NCBI GenBank assembly: GCA_947478175.1
Contig: CANJUQ010000003.1
Span: 1 to 64,000, forward strand
Source of the DNA: Thiotrichales bacterium
GTDB lineage: Bacteria > Pseudomonadota > Gammaproteobacteria > Francisellales > CACEW01
Length of the DNA stretch: 64,000 nt
Reading direction: 5' to 3'
Shown here one piece after another: positions 8,894-19,608 of this stretch. Position 1 is the first letter of the stretch. Each line of letters begins with the position of its first letter. The notes beneath the pieces were generated by a model. The model worked only from the letters and a program-made list of their open reading frames with translations, ran no database searches and was not told the DNA's origin. The position numbers were made by a program, and so were the translations under genes.

Positions 8894-11650
8894 TTATATC
8901 AAAACTTTTTTTATTTGTTCTAAGAAAGAAATTTTTTCAGTTTCTAAAGTTATTAAACGATCCCGCTCTTTTTGAACAATAGGTACAGGCGCTTTATCTG
9001 CAAAAAAAGGGTTGGATAATTTTTGTTGAATAGAAATTATCTGGGCGTCTATTTTTTCTAGATTTTTTAATAATCTTTCTTTTTCTTTTTCGAGATCAAT
9101 TAAACCTGCCATTGGAATATGCAAAGTTATATTACCTAGAACCGCATGAGCAGTAGCTTCTCCAGAGTTATTTAAAATACTAATTTCTTTGACTTTGCAG
9201 AGCTCTGAAAGATAGGGCTTAAATTGATTAAGCTGATCCAACTGTTCTGGATAAGCATTTTCGATCCAAAGAGAAATAGTTTGTTTGGGGACAATATTTA
9301 ATTCAGATCTAATAGTTCTAATTTGAATAATAATTTCTTGAAGCCAGCTAATTGAATTAATGGCATGGGTGTGTGAGTCTCCCGTAGATCTTGGGAAATC
9401 AGTCATCATGATTGAAGCAGGAGATTGGTTTTTTGGATCTGTGATTTTTTTAACTTCTTGCCAAAGACTTTCTGTAATAAATGGAATAATCGGATGAAGA
9501 AGTTTTAATAAAGTTTCTAGAACTGTAATTAAAGTATATCGGGTCCCTGTTTTGAGATCTTCAGGATGATCTTTATTTAAAATGACTTTAGAGAGTTCTA
9601 GATACCAGTCGCAATAATCGCCCCAGACAAAGCTGTAAAGATTTTCGACCATATGGTCAAAACGAAATTCTGAAAGAGCTCTATGAGTTTGATCGATACA
9701 GTGATCTAAACGCGAGAAGATCCAATGATCAGCCAGGCTAAAAGATTTAGGCGTATTAATCCCACAGTCTTTACCTTCTGTATTCATCAGGACATAACGA
9801 GTCGCGTTAAATAATTTATTACAGAAATTTCGGTAGCCTTCCATCCGTGAAATATCAAATAAAATATCACGACTAGTCGAAGCCAGAGCCGCGTAAGTTA
9901 ATCTCAAAGCATCGCAACCATAGGCTTTAATGCCCTCTGGAAATTGTTTGCGTGTGGCTTTGATGATTTTTTCTTTCTGACTAGGGATCATTAGATGGTC
10001 AGTTCTTTTATTAATTAAAGCCTCTAGTTCAATACCATCTATAAGATCTACGGGATCTAAGACATTGCCTTTGGTCTTAGACATTTTTTGGCCTTCGTGA
10101 TCGCGGATTAAGCCATGGAGATAGACCGTGTGAAAGGGAATATCTTGAGCAAATTTTAATCCAAACATGATCATGCGAGCGACCCAGAAAAATAAAATAT
10201 CAAACCCGGTGACTAGCACACTGGTTGGATAATATTTTAAAAATCTCTCTGTTTTTTCAGGCCAACCTAAAGTCGAAAAGGGCCAGAGAGCGGACGAGAA
10301 CCAAGTATCTAAGACATCGTTGTCTTGAGTGAGTTTTAAATTTTCTGGAAGATTGTTTTTTTCTCGAATAGATTGCTCAGTAGGACCTACATAGATATTT
10401 CCAGATTCGTCGTACCAAGCAGGAATTCGATGACCCCACCAAAGTTGTCGGGAGATACACCAGTCCTGAATGTTTTCCATCCAGCGGTAATAAAGATTCA
10501 CGCCATTGTCTGGAACGAATTTAATTTTGCCTGATTTGACTGCGTCTATGGCAGGTCCAGCGAGTGGGGCGATTTTGACATACCACTGAGGAGAGAGCCT
10601 TGGTTCAATAATGGTATTGCCACGTTCGGCTCTGGGGACAGACAGAGTATGTGGATCTGTTTTGACTAGTAAGCCCAGATTTTCTAGATCTTGGAGAATT
10701 TGTTTTCTCGCAATAAAACGATCGAGACCCTGGTATTTTTCAGGGGTATTTAAATTAAGCGTTGCGTCGTCATTAAAAATATTAATTAATTCTAGGTGAT
10801 GCCGTTGGCCAATTTGATAGTCATTAAAGTCATGAGCGGGAGTAATTTTGACAGCGCCGGTCCCGAAAGCTGGATCGACATAGTCGTCAGCAATAACAGG
10901 AATAACTCTATTGGTCAGAGGTAAGTTTAGATTTTTACCAATTAAATTTTGATAGCGCTCGTCATTAGGATTCACAGCGACAGCGACATCGCCTAATAAA
11001 GTTTCTGGTCTTGTCGTCGCAACCGTAATTTCTTGAGAGCCATCTGGGGTGAGATAACGAATATGCCAGAGCGAGCCGTCTTCTTGGGTATTAATTACTT
11101 CGAGATCAGAGACAGCTGTTTTTAATTTAGGGTCCCAATTAACTAGGCGGGTTCCTCGGTAAATTAAATTATCTTCATAAAGTTTTATAAAGACTTCTTG
11201 GACGGCGGCAGACAATCCGTCATCCATCGTGAATCGTTCAGATTCCCAATCACAAGAAGTTCCCATGCGACGCATCTGTTGGAGAATTTGACCGCCTGAA
11301 AATTCTTTCCATTTGAAAACTCTTTTAACAAACTCTTCTCGGCCCAGTTGGGTTCTAGATAGGCCCTCTGCTTCGAGCTGTCTTTCGACGACCATCTGAG
11401 TCGCAATGCCTGCGTGATCCACACCGGGTTGCCATAAAGTACTGTCACCACACATACGATGATAACGAGTCAGGATATCCATCAAAGTATCTTGAAATCC
11501 ATGGCCCATGTGTAAAGACCCAGTGACATTGGGAGGCGGCAGCATGATGCAAAATGGGTTGCCTGTTTTCTTGGGTGCAAAATAACCTGCTTTTTCCCAG
11601 GTTTGATAAATTTTTTGTTCGATTGAATCAGGCTGGTAAGAAGTATCCAT
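8894..11650 (-). CDS. valS: Valyl-tRNA synthetase; start set to MDTSYQPDSIEQKIYQTWEKAGYF
   Basis: PPPNVTGSLHMGHGF (HIGH-type), KMSKTKGNVLDP (KMSKS-type), C-terminal coiled coil. Confidence 0.97.
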   Translation of the reverse strand: MDTSYQPDSIEQKIYQTWEKAGYFAPKKTGNPFCIMLPPPNVTGSLHMGHGFQDTLMDILTRYHRMCGDSTLWQPGVDHAGIATQMVVERQLEAEGLSRTQLGREEFVKRVFKWKEFSGGQILQQMRRMGTSCDWESERFTMDDGLSAAVQEVFIKLYEDNLIYRGTRLVNWDPKLKTAVSDLEVINTQEDGSLWHIRYLTPDGSQEITVATTRPETLLGDVAVAVNPNDERYQNLIGKNLNLPLTNRVIPVIADDYVDPAFGTGAVKITPAHDFNDYQIGQRHHLELINIFNDDATLNLNTPEKYQGLDRFIARKQILQDLENLGLLVKTDPHTLSVPRAERGNTIIEPRLSPQWYVKIAPLAGPAIDAVKSGKIKFVPDNGVNLYYRWMENIQDWCISRQLWWGHRIPAWYDESGNIYVGPTEQSIREKNNLPENLKLTQDNDVLDTWFSSALWPFSTLGWPEKTERFLKYYPTSVLVTGFDILFFWVARMIMFGLKFAQDIPFHTVYLHGLIRDHEGQKMSKTKGNVLDPVDLIDGIELEALINKRTDHLMIPSQKEKIIKATRKQFPEGIKAYGCDALRLTYAALASTSRDILFDISRMEGYRNFCNKLFNATRYVLMNTEGKDCGINTPKSFSLADHWIFSRLDHCIDQTHRALSEFRFDHMVENLYSFVWGDYCDWYLELSKVILNKDHPEDLKTGTRYTLITVLETLLKLLHPIIPFITESLWQEVKKITDPKNQSPASIMMTDFPRSTGDSHTHAINSISWLQEIIIQIRTIRSELNIVPKQTISLWIENAYPEQLDQLNQFKPYLSELCKVKEISILNNSGEATAHAVLGNITLHIPMAGLIDLEKEKERLLKNLEKIDAQIISIQQKLSNPFFADKAPVPIVQKERDRLITLETEKISFLEQIKKVLI

Positions 11651-11655
11651 ATTTT

Positions 11656-13191
11656 TTATCCCGCCAGATCCATCAAATATTGAATTAACAAAGGCACCGG
11701 ACGTCCCGTTGCGCCTTGAGCTGACATAGCCGTTCCGGCAATATCTAAATGAACCCAAGGAATATCTTTGACGAATCTAGATAAAAAGGCTGCAGCCGTA
11801 ATAGAGTTAGCGCCGTCTTTGCCCAAATTTGCAATGTCTGCAACAGACGAATTAATTTGTTCTTGATAGAGATCATTCAAGGGCATCTGCCAAGCGCCAT
11901 CATGAGATTCCAAACCGGCTTGCATAATTTTATCAGCGAGTTTTTGATTGTTCGTAAATAGGCCTGTTAAATGGTGACCCAGAGCCGTAATGATTGCTCC
12001 CGTGAGTGTCGCCGTAGTTAAAATAGACTGAGGTTTTAAGCCAGTCGCATGACTGATAGCATCGGCAAGAATTAAACGACCTTCAGCATCTGTATCGAGA
12101 ATTTCTACGAAAATCCCCTGATGCGATTTAATGATATTACCGGGCTGTAAAGCGTTGCCGTCCGGCATGTTTTCAGCAGCGGGAATAATGGCAATTAAAT
12201 TAATAGGTAAATTTAAACAAACGGCGGCTTCAAAAGAAGATAAAACAGATGCTGCGCCGCACATGTCCATTTTCATGTCGCCCATGTTTTGACGAGGTTT
12301 AATAGAGATCCCGCCGCTGTCAAACGTGACGCCCTTGCCAATAATGACATGAGGGGCCATCGAGAGATCGGCGCCTTCATAATTTAAAACAATAAGTTGG
12401 GTTTCTTCGCGAGAGCCTTTGCCGACGCCTAAGAGGCAATTCATGCCCATGTCTGTCAGTTCTTTTTCGCCATAGATTTTGGCTTTGATTTTTGTTGGAT
12501 ATTGTTTAGCAAGTGATAAAGCCTGTTTCGAGAGATATTTAGGCGTGCAAATATTGCTAGGTAAATTGCCTAAATGGCGTGTTTTAGTCGTTGCTTCGGC
12601 GATAATTTGGCCTTCTTGGATGCCTGTTTTGACTAGGGCTAGCTCAGATTCAAGAGTGTGCAAAGTTAAATTTTTGAGTGGGTGATAGTGAATATCTGGC
12701 TTGGATTTAAATTCAGCGAAGCGATAATTTTCGGTTGAAATTGCTTGAATTATTAATCTAGCTTTAAATTTAGCATCTCTGTTTTTTAAGGGCAGATCTA
12801 ATAAGGCACAAGTTGCTTCTTGAAGGCCATGATTAGACAGGGCTTCTGTCATGTGGCGAATAATTTTGACCCATTTTGTTTCGTTCAAATCAGCTGCTTT
12901 GCCACAGCCGATTAATAAAATCCGCTTGGCCTGAATATCGTTTTTTTGAATTCCATGGGGGTGATAAATCATGGTAGAACGGCCAATGGTGCCATTATGA
13001 TCGCCATGTTCTAAAAATTTAGTAATGGAGTGATCTGTGTGGCGGTCAATCAGAAGGGCAGATTCAGAAAGTTTATTTTCTTCAAAAATGCCTAGAACTA
13101 AACAGGGCGTAGAGAGGGTATGAAGTTCTGAAGTGACGACTGAAAGGGTTAGAAATGGATTAGCGTTAAGAAAGAGTTCCATGTAGTTCAC
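11656..13191 (-). CDS. pepA: Leucyl aminopeptidase (M17)
   Basis: VTFDSGGISIKP and NTDAEGRL-type motif (DTDAEGRLILADAI); adjacent to valS. Confidence 0.95.
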   Translation of the reverse strand: MNYMELFLNANPFLTLSVVTSELHTLSTPCLVLGIFEENKLSESALLIDRHTDHSITKFLEHGDHNGTIGRSTMIYHPHGIQKNDIQAKRILLIGCGKAADLNETKWVKIIRHMTEALSNHGLQEATCALLDLPLKNRDAKFKARLIIQAISTENYRFAEFKSKPDIHYHPLKNLTLHTLESELALVKTGIQEGQIIAEATTKTRHLGNLPSNICTPKYLSKQALSLAKQYPTKIKAKIYGEKELTDMGMNCLLGVGKGSREETQLIVLNYEGADLSMAPHVIIGKGVTFDSGGISIKPRQNMGDMKMDMCGAASVLSSFEAAVCLNLPINLIAIIPAAENMPDGNALQPGNIIKSHQGIFVEILDTDAEGRLILADAISHATGLKPQSILTTATLTGAIITALGHHLTGLFTNNQKLADKIMQAGLESHDGAWQMPLNDLYQEQINSSVADIANLGKDGANSITAAAFLSRFVKDIPWVHLDIAGTAMSAQGATGRPVPLLIQYLMDLAG

Positions 13192-13240
13192 CTGAATAAA
13201 AATTATAAAAAAATAAAAAATAAACCAGGTCGTTTGTGAG

Positions 13241-13270
13241 TTGTTTGTGCGAAAAGTCGATGACTATAAT
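13241..13270 (+). promoter_or_regulatory. sigma70-like promoter upstream of lptF: TTGTTT -18 bp- TATAAT
   Basis: TTGTTT 13241..13246, TATAAT 13265..13270, ORF start 13309. Confidence 0.5.
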
Positions 13271-13308
13271 GCCGCCCCGCCAAACCCCCAGATTTAGGTT
13301 CAAAAAAG

Positions 13309-14373
13309 TTGCGCATCCTACGATATCTCTCGCGAGAAGTCTTCCATTGTATGCTGGTTTTTATGGTCATTTTATTATTGATTATGGTCAGTAATACGTT
13401 TGTTCATTATTTATCCCAGGCGGCGAGCGGGACGATTAGTTCAAGTGCTGTTTTGAATTTAATTAGCTTCACATTGCCCAATTTTATTGTGATTTTAATA
13501 CCGATTACTTTTTTTCTAGCCATTGTGATTAGTTTTGGGAAGTTATTTTCTGACAATGAATTATTGGTTTTATTAGCCTGTGGTTTGAGCTGGAAAAAGA
13601 TAATTAAAATGGGCCTGAGAATGGCTTTTTTCTTAGCTGTTTCTGTTGGCATATTGTCTTTTTGGTTGGTTCCCAAGATGCTTCAGCATCGAGATCAGCT
13701 CCAAGCTTCAGCTCAAAGCAATTCAGCCATGACGGATCTTCAGACGGGGCGATTTATTTTGCTGAACCAGGGGAAGCAGGTCGTTTATGTGGGCTCAGCG
13801 AATAAAACTAATACAGAATTCGGCAAGCTTTTTATGTATGAGCAGGGGCCTAAGGGAGAACAAAAAGTTACGTTTGCACCGCATGGGACAACGCTGTATG
13901 ACTCGCAGTTACAGCAGCAGGTATTAGTCTTAGACACAGGGAATCAATATAAATTAATCCCGGGTCGGCAAGATGTTCAGATGATTTCTTTTGATCATTA
14001 TAAAGTTCCCGTGGATTACACATCGACCTCGGCTCAGAGCCAACGCATGAGTTCGGCAAGTACTTTAAGTTTGATACAAGAGCATTCTTTTCAGGCTATG
14101 AATGAACTGGTCTGGAGATTGTCTCAATGCGTGACTGTTTTTGTGCTGCTTTTTTTAGGCTTAGCTATTTGCTGGGTTCCTCCTCGAAAATCGCGTTATA
14201 TCAAGCTGATTCCAGCGGTTTTAATTTTTATTATTTATTTTAATTTATTGGCTGTTTCCCATAACTGGGCCACGACAGGTTGGCTGCCCTTAATTATTAA
14301 TGTCTGGGGGGTTCATCTTTTATTTTTATTAATTTCTGGGGCGGTTCTCTGGAAGCGGGAGCATTTCTTGTGA
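13309..14373 (+). CDS. lptF: LPS export ABC transporter permease LptF (TTG start)
   Basis: YjgP/YjgQ family topology; followed by lptG. Confidence 0.9.
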   Translation: MRILRYLSREVFHCMLVFMVILLLIMVSNTFVHYLSQAASGTISSSAVLNLISFTLPNFIVILIPITFFLAIVISFGKLFSDNELLVLLACGLSWKKIIKMGLRMAFFLAVSVGILSFWLVPKMLQHRDQLQASAQSNSAMTDLQTGRFILLNQGKQVVYVGSANKTNTEFGKLFMYEQGPKGEQKVTFAPHGTTLYDSQLQQQVLVLDTGNQYKLIPGRQDVQMISFDHYKVPVDYTSTSAQSQRMSSASTLSLIQEHSFQAMNELVWRLSQCVTVFVLLFLGLAICWVPPRKSRYIKLIPAVLIFIIYFNLLAVSHNWATTGWLPLIINVWGVHLLFLLISGAVLWKREHFL

Positions 14374-14399
14374 GTTTAAATTTTAATTTTAATTTAAAA

Positions 14400-15461
14400 A
14401 TGAATACGCTTTCTCGATATGTCATGCGGACGGTTTTTATTTCTGTGTTGGGTGTCGCGGCTGTTTTATCTGGGCTGTATTTAATTTTTACTTTTATTGC
14501 TGAAATGGGTGATATGGGACATGGAAATTATGGAGCGTTTCAAGCTTTGGAATATGTTTTATTAGGCTTGTCTGCCAATTTGTATTTAGTCATGCCTGTC
14601 GCTGGGCTTTTGGGATCTTTAATTGGCCTAGGTTTGTTATCCACGCATTCTGAATTATTAATCATGCGAGCTGCAGGATTATCTATCCGTCGAATTGGTT
14701 TGGGAGTTTTAAGCGCAGGTTTAATTCTGGCTATTTTTACTTTTATTTTGGGAAGCTTTGTAGGCCCCTGGTTACAAAAAGAAGCGGATTTTTTAAAACA
14801 GAGTTCTATAGAGGGGCAATCTTTCTTATGGTCTTCGCAATCTTTATGGCTAAAAGATGGGGACAGCTTTGTTCATGTGGGAAAAATTACATCCGAAGGG
14901 GGTTTGGAAAATATTGTTAAATACCATGTTGATGACTCAAAGATTACAGAAGTAATTTCAGCGCCCAGTGCCCATTATGAAAAAAATCATTGGATTTTAG
15001 ATAACGCGGTGACGGTTGTTTATAAACCAGGTCATGTGGAGGCTTATCAAAATGCAGTTTTAATTTGGCCGTCACTCGCCGGTCCCACTTTATTGTCGGT
15101 CGTTGCTTCGAACTCAAGTAATTTAACTTTGTTAGGCTTGATTCATTTTGTAACCTATCAAGTCCAAAACGGCTTAGATCCTACGGGGTATCAATTAAAA
15201 CTTTGGAGATTAATTTTTCAGCCGCTTTCTGTCATTATTTTAATGCTCATGGCCTTGCCATTTGTTTTTGGACCCTTGAGATCTCGAGCCTTGGGTTGGC
15301 AATTAATGATGGGATTAGCTTTAGGTTTAGGTTTTTTCTTTGTAGATAGGTTTTTTGGGGCGTTCAGTCAGGTTTATCATTTGTCGCCTTTATTAGGCGC
15401 GTCACTGCCCTGTGTTTTGATGGCTTTTTTATTATTAGTAAGTTCTTTAAGACTGGCTTAA
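14400..15461 (+). CDS. lptG: LPS export ABC transporter permease LptG
   Basis: MNTLSRYVMRTVFISVLGV...; YjgP/YjgQ family; directly downstream of lptF. Confidence 0.9.
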   Translation: MNTLSRYVMRTVFISVLGVAAVLSGLYLIFTFIAEMGDMGHGNYGAFQALEYVLLGLSANLYLVMPVAGLLGSLIGLGLLSTHSELLIMRAAGLSIRRIGLGVLSAGLILAIFTFILGSFVGPWLQKEADFLKQSSIEGQSFLWSSQSLWLKDGDSFVHVGKITSEGGLENIVKYHVDDSKITEVISAPSAHYEKNHWILDNAVTVVYKPGHVEAYQNAVLIWPSLAGPTLLSVVASNSSNLTLLGLIHFVTYQVQNGLDPTGYQLKLWRLIFQPLSVIILMLMALPFVFGPLRSRALGWQLMMGLALGLGFFFVDRFFGAFSQVYHLSPLLGASLPCVLMAFLLLVSSLRLA

Positions 15462-15504
15462 AAATCGGCTTGAAATATAGCTTTAAAGATAGTCTTAAAA
15501 TCTT

Positions 15505-15532
15505 TTGACTTTTAAACCCTCGTCGATACAAT
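15505..15532 (+). promoter_or_regulatory. Putative sigma70 promoter for tRNA-Ser: TTGACT -16 bp- TACAAT
   Basis: TTGACT 15505..15510; TACAAT 15527..15532; tRNA begins at 15545. Confidence 0.55.
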
Positions 15533-15544
15533 GACGCCCGTTTT

Positions 15545-15636
15545 GGAGAGATGGCCGAGTGGTCGAAGGCGCTCCCCTGCTAAGGGAGTATGGCGGTAAA
15601 ACGCTATCGAGGGTTCGAATCCCTCTCTCTCCGCCA
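15545..15636 (+). tRNA. tRNA-Ser(GCT), CCA encoded
   Basis: GGAGAGA...TCTCTCCGCCA acceptor stem, CCCCTGCTAAGGGAG anticodon arm (GCT), long variable arm, GGTTCGAATCC T-arm. Confidence 0.95.
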
Positions 15637-15679
15637 AATTCCATGCGCTGCTCCTGTTCGATTTTTGGATTAGGTCTAA

Positions 15680-16480
15680 ATGCAAAAAATTGCCTGCGGT
15701 GTCGAATATTTTTCTGATTTAAATTCCCCTTATTGTGGCTTTCAGAAACAGCCCCATGCACCGTCAATTCAAGAAGAACTTGAAAAAGCATTCAGTGCGG
15801 TGGCGAATCATCCTGTCGAAATTTTCACTGCGGGTCGGACGGATCGAGGAGTTCATGCCTTAGGGCAAGTGATTCATTTTGAAACTGAGACTTTGAGATC
15901 CCCTGAAATTTGGGTGAGAGCAGTGAATGCCCATTTGCCAAAATCGATTCGAATTCAATTTGCCCAAGAAGTCCCCGATGATTTTCATGCCAGATACAGC
16001 GCAAGAGCGAGAAGGTATGAATATTGGATAGAAAATCAAAAGATACCCTCTGTTTTTTCTCAGCAGCAGGCTTTGAATTATTATTTTTATTTAGATTCAG
16101 AAAAGATGCACCAGGCGGCTCAATGTTTGTTAGGAGAACAAGATTTCTCGGCGTTTAGATCCTCTGAGTGTCAGTCTAAGACGCCCGTTAGAACCATTAA
16201 TTTTATTAATATCTCGCGCCAGGGAAATAATTTTATCAAAATAGACATTGAAGCTAATGCTTTCTTGCATCACATGGTTAGAAATATTGTTGGGTCTTTA
16301 TTAATGATTGGTGATGGTCGGAAAGATAAAAATTTTCTTAGATTTTTATTGGATCAAAAAGATCGAACTTTAGCGGGAATGACTGTCGAGCCTCAGGGAT
16401 TATATTTAATAGAAGTCACTTATCCTGATCGTTTTGAGATCCCCAAAATGACGCTGAGTCGTCGTATTAATTTGAGTTGA
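15680..16480 (+). CDS. truA: tRNA pseudouridine(38-40) synthase
   Basis: AGRTDRGVHALGQVIHF, FLHHMVRNIVGSL motifs. Confidence 0.95.
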   Translation: MQKIACGVEYFSDLNSPYCGFQKQPHAPSIQEELEKAFSAVANHPVEIFTAGRTDRGVHALGQVIHFETETLRSPEIWVRAVNAHLPKSIRIQFAQEVPDDFHARYSARARRYEYWIENQKIPSVFSQQQALNYYFYLDSEKMHQAAQCLLGEQDFSAFRSSECQSKTPVRTINFINISRQGNNFIKIDIEANAFLHHMVRNIVGSLLMIGDGRKDKNFLRFLLDQKDRTLAGMTVEPQGLYLIEVTYPDRFEIPKMTLSRRINLS

Positions 16481-16585
16481 TGCTTTCTGGTTTTTTTACT
16501 GGGAGTTTCTATAGAAGCCTTTGGCAAGGGCCTTTGCTACAATCGCGCGCTTTTGAATTTAAATAGATAGAAGTTGGATTAATCG

Positions 16586-18256
16586 ATGGCTATAAAATTT
16601 TCTGCAGGCACGAGTGATTTTGCTGAGTTACAAGAAACACCCGGTGTTTATCTAGTCGATAAATCACTTTTGATTCGGGAGCTATTTGCAGAACTAGACA
16701 AAGTTATTTTACTTCCCCGCCCTCGAAGATTTGGCAAGACTTTAAATATGTCCATGCTCTATCAATTTTTATCTAATTCAAATTCCCGACCCTGGTTTGA
16801 AAAATTAAAAATTAATCAGCATCCAGAATTGATGGCTGAACTAGGGAATCACCCGACGATTTTTTTAAGTTTTAAAGATGCCAAGCAAACAACCAAACAG
16901 GAAACTTTGGATTATTTAGCCGGGGTTATGTCAGAAACTTATGGGAAATTTCGTTTTCTTGAAGACAGTTTGTCACCAAGTCAAAAAATGGTTTTCACGC
17001 GGATTTTAGAAAAAAAGGCAGAAGGCGCTGAGCTTAATCGAAGCCTATTGTCCCTTTCCCAATGGCTTTCTACTTATTCAAATAAACGCGTTTGGATTTT
17101 ACTAGACGAATATGACGCGCCGATTCATAGCGGCTGGCAGTATGGTTATTACACAGACATCGTGGCTTTCATGCAGGGTTTTTTGGGTGCCGCTTTTAAA
17201 GATAATTCTTATCTATACAGGGGCGTGATGACGGGAATTCTCAGAGTCTCAAAAGAAAATATTTTTTCTGGGCTAAACAATGTCTCTGTCTATTCCATGC
17301 TACATCCTCGATATGGCGAATATTTTGGTTTTACCGATCCAGAAATAGATCTGATTTGTGAGCTAGGCGATTTAAACCAAGAACGCGAAGAAATCAGAGA
17401 CTGGTATGACGGTTATCAAATTCGAAACATCCATTTGTATAACCCATGGTCCATTGTGAAATATGTGTCGGATAGAGAATTCAAGCCTTACTGGGTGAAT
17501 ACTTCTAATAATTTTATCGTCAAAAAATTAATCGCGGGTGCCGATATCGATGTTAAACAATCTTTTGAACAGCTGATTCAAGGCCAGTCCATCATTGTTG
17601 ATATTGATGAACACAGTGTATTGCCAGGAGTCGAAGGCGATGAAACAGAAGCCCTCTGGAGTTTTTTATTATTTTCGGGATATCTCAAAGTCATGGGCGT
17701 CGAAAATATTGGGACAAAAGCGAGATGCTTAGTGGGTATTCCCAATTTGGAAATTAAATATTTATACCAAGACCAACTTTCTAAACTTTTCCCGTCTACT
17801 TTTGCGAATAATAGTTATTTAAGCCTGCTTCGTTCTTTGACCTCTGGGGATATCCTTAATTTTGAATATCACTTACAGAACTATCTCACAACCAGCATGT
17901 CTTACTTAGATGCTGGACGTGAAGAACCTGAACGGTTTTATCATGGTTTTGTTTTGGGTCTTTTAGTCTCTTTAGAAAATACGCATCAGGTTTTATCTAA
18001 TCGAGAATCAGGCGATGGCCGATATGACATCATGATTATTCCGAAAGATAAAAATAAGCTGGGAATCATTATTGAATTTAAAGCCTGTCGTTTGAGAAAC
18101 CCCTCAGAGCAAGATTTAAATTCAGAGGCTGATAAGGCTTTGGCTCAAATAGAAACTCAAAATTATCAGGCTGAACTAAAAAGCCAGGGCATTAAAAATA
18201 TTTTAAAGCTGGGAATCGTGTTTTATAAAAAACAGATGGTGATTAAATCAGCGTAA
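16586..18256 (+). CDS. AAA-ATPase_like / PD-(D/E)XK nuclease superfamily protein (DUF1703-type)
   Basis: N-terminal YLVDKSLLIRELF...LLPRPRRFGKTLNMSML; C-terminal YDIMIIP...GIIIEFKACR (D..E.K). Confidence 0.85.
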   Translation: MAIKFSAGTSDFAELQETPGVYLVDKSLLIRELFAELDKVILLPRPRRFGKTLNMSMLYQFLSNSNSRPWFEKLKINQHPELMAELGNHPTIFLSFKDAKQTTKQETLDYLAGVMSETYGKFRFLEDSLSPSQKMVFTRILEKKAEGAELNRSLLSLSQWLSTYSNKRVWILLDEYDAPIHSGWQYGYYTDIVAFMQGFLGAAFKDNSYLYRGVMTGILRVSKENIFSGLNNVSVYSMLHPRYGEYFGFTDPEIDLICELGDLNQEREEIRDWYDGYQIRNIHLYNPWSIVKYVSDREFKPYWVNTSNNFIVKKLIAGADIDVKQSFEQLIQGQSIIVDIDEHSVLPGVEGDETEALWSFLLFSGYLKVMGVENIGTKARCLVGIPNLEIKYLYQDQLSKLFPSTFANNSYLSLLRSLTSGDILNFEYHLQNYLTTSMSYLDAGREEPERFYHGFVLGLLVSLENTHQVLSNRESGDGRYDIMIIPKDKNKLGIIIEFKACRLRNPSEQDLNSEADKALAQIETQNYQAELKSQGIKNILKLGIVFYKKQMVIKSA

Positions 18257-18294
18257 AAGCTTTGTTAGCTTTGATTTTCTTGGGTTTGCTTTGG

Positions 18295-18323
18295 TTTGCA
18301 AGCCGAAAGGGCTTCGATATAAT
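18295..18323 (+). promoter_or_regulatory. Putative promoter upstream of accD: TTTGCA -17 bp- TATAAT
   Basis: TTTGCA 18295..18300; TATAAT 18318..18323; accD start 18383. Confidence 0.5.
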
Positions 18324-18382
18324 CTCGCGATTTTTTGATTTCAATATTGAAAATTTTATTAAAAATAAGGGTCTGAAGAGTT

Positions 18383-19240
18383 ATGAGTTGGATTGATAAA
18401 ATACTACCGCATAAAATTCGCATGGAAACGACCGCTTCTTCTAATAAAAGTGATATTCCAGAAGGGGTATGGATTCAGTGTCCAGAATGCCAAGCGGCTT
18501 TATATCAGCCAGAGCTTGAGGCTAATCTGCAAGTTTGCCCCAAGTGCAATTATCATTTGAGAATTAGTGCCAGAGTGAGATTAAAATTATTTCTAGATGA
18601 AAATTCTATGCAAGAAATTGGCGCGAATATTAAACCTATAGATTCTCTTAAATTTAAAGATACCAAGCCTTATGAAGAAAGATTAACTCAAGCTCAAAAG
18701 AAGACAGGTGAAGATGACGCCATGGTCGTCATGCGTGGAACTTTAGAGGGCTCGCCTTTGGTGGCGTCGGCGTTTGAATTTGGATTTTTAGGTGGGTCGA
18801 TGGGATCAGTTGTTGGTGAACGATTTGTTCAAGGGGCTGAGTTTGCCATTGAGCATCGTTTACCTTATGTCTGTTTTACAGCGAGTGGTGGCGCACGGAT
18901 GCAAGAGTCTTTAATTTCTCTGATGCAGATGGCCAAAGTGTCAGCAGTTTTAGCCAAAATGAAAACAAATCGACTGCCCTATATTGTGGTCTTAACAGAC
19001 CCTACGACAGGAGGCGTTTCAGCGTCTTTGGCCATGTTAGGAGATTTGCACTTGGCTGAGCCTAAGGCTTTGGTTGGCTTTGCAGGGCCTCGTGTGATTG
19101 AACAAACGGTTCGAGAAAAACTCCCAGAAGGCTTTCAGCGCAGTGAATTTTTATTACAAAAGGGCATCGTAGACATGATTGTCCATCGGAAAGATTTGAG
19201 AGCGACGATTCATAGAGTGTTGGAAAAATTTAAGTCCTAG
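18383..19240 (+). CDS. accD: Acetyl-CoA carboxylase carboxyltransferase subunit beta
   Basis: Four-cysteine zinc ribbon CPEC...CPKC and [23 protein letters not shown] motifs. Confidence 0.96.
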   Translation: MSWIDKILPHKIRMETTASSNKSDIPEGVWIQCPECQAALYQPELEANLQVCPKCNYHLRISARVRLKLFLDENSMQEIGANIKPIDSLKFKDTKPYEERLTQAQKKTGEDDAMVVMRGTLEGSPLVASAFEFGFLGGSMGSVVGERFVQGAEFAIEHRLPYVCFTASGGARMQESLISLMQMAKVSAVLAKMKTNRLPYIVVLTDPTTGGVSASLAMLGDLHLAEPKALVGFAGPRVIEQTVREKLPEGFQRSEFLLQKGIVDMIVHRKDLRATIHRVLEKFKS

Positions 19241-19361
19241 AAAGCCATCTAAGACAAACTATCTAAAACACCGTGGCGCCTAATTTTTCAGCTCTATATA
19301 CTCGCTGGCCTTTTTTTATAAATATTTTTTTAATTTTTAATTTAAATATTAGGTTGGCCCT

Positions 19362-19586
19362 ATGCGTTTATTTTTTCCTATTTTGTCTTTGATTATTTTG
19401 ATCATTGCTTTGTTATTTTCTTTATTAAATACCCAGACCGCTGAGCTATTTTATTTTTTTGGTAAAGCGCATCCGCCTGTCTGTTTATTAGTGATTACTT
19501 CTTTTATTTTAGGTGCTTTGATTGGCTTGATTTTTGGTTTTATAAAAGGCCAGAAGTTAAAAAAATCCAAAAATAAATTTAAATAA
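19362..19586 (+). CDS. LapA-domain (DUF1049) small membrane protein
   Basis: Two TM helices with NTQTAELFYFFGKAH...ALIGLIFG pattern. Confidence 0.7.
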   Translation: MRLFFPILSLIILIIALLFSLLNTQTAELFYFFGKAHPPVCLLVITSFILGALIGLIFGFIKGQKLKKSKNKFK

Positions 19587-19608
19587 ATAAATTAAGAGAA
19601 GCAAACTT

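Noticed and set aside
15495-15791. 98-aa minus-strand ORF (GERGIRTLDSVLPPYSLSRGAPSTTRP)
   Set aside because: It is the antisense translation of tRNA-Ser(GCT); a common false gene call.
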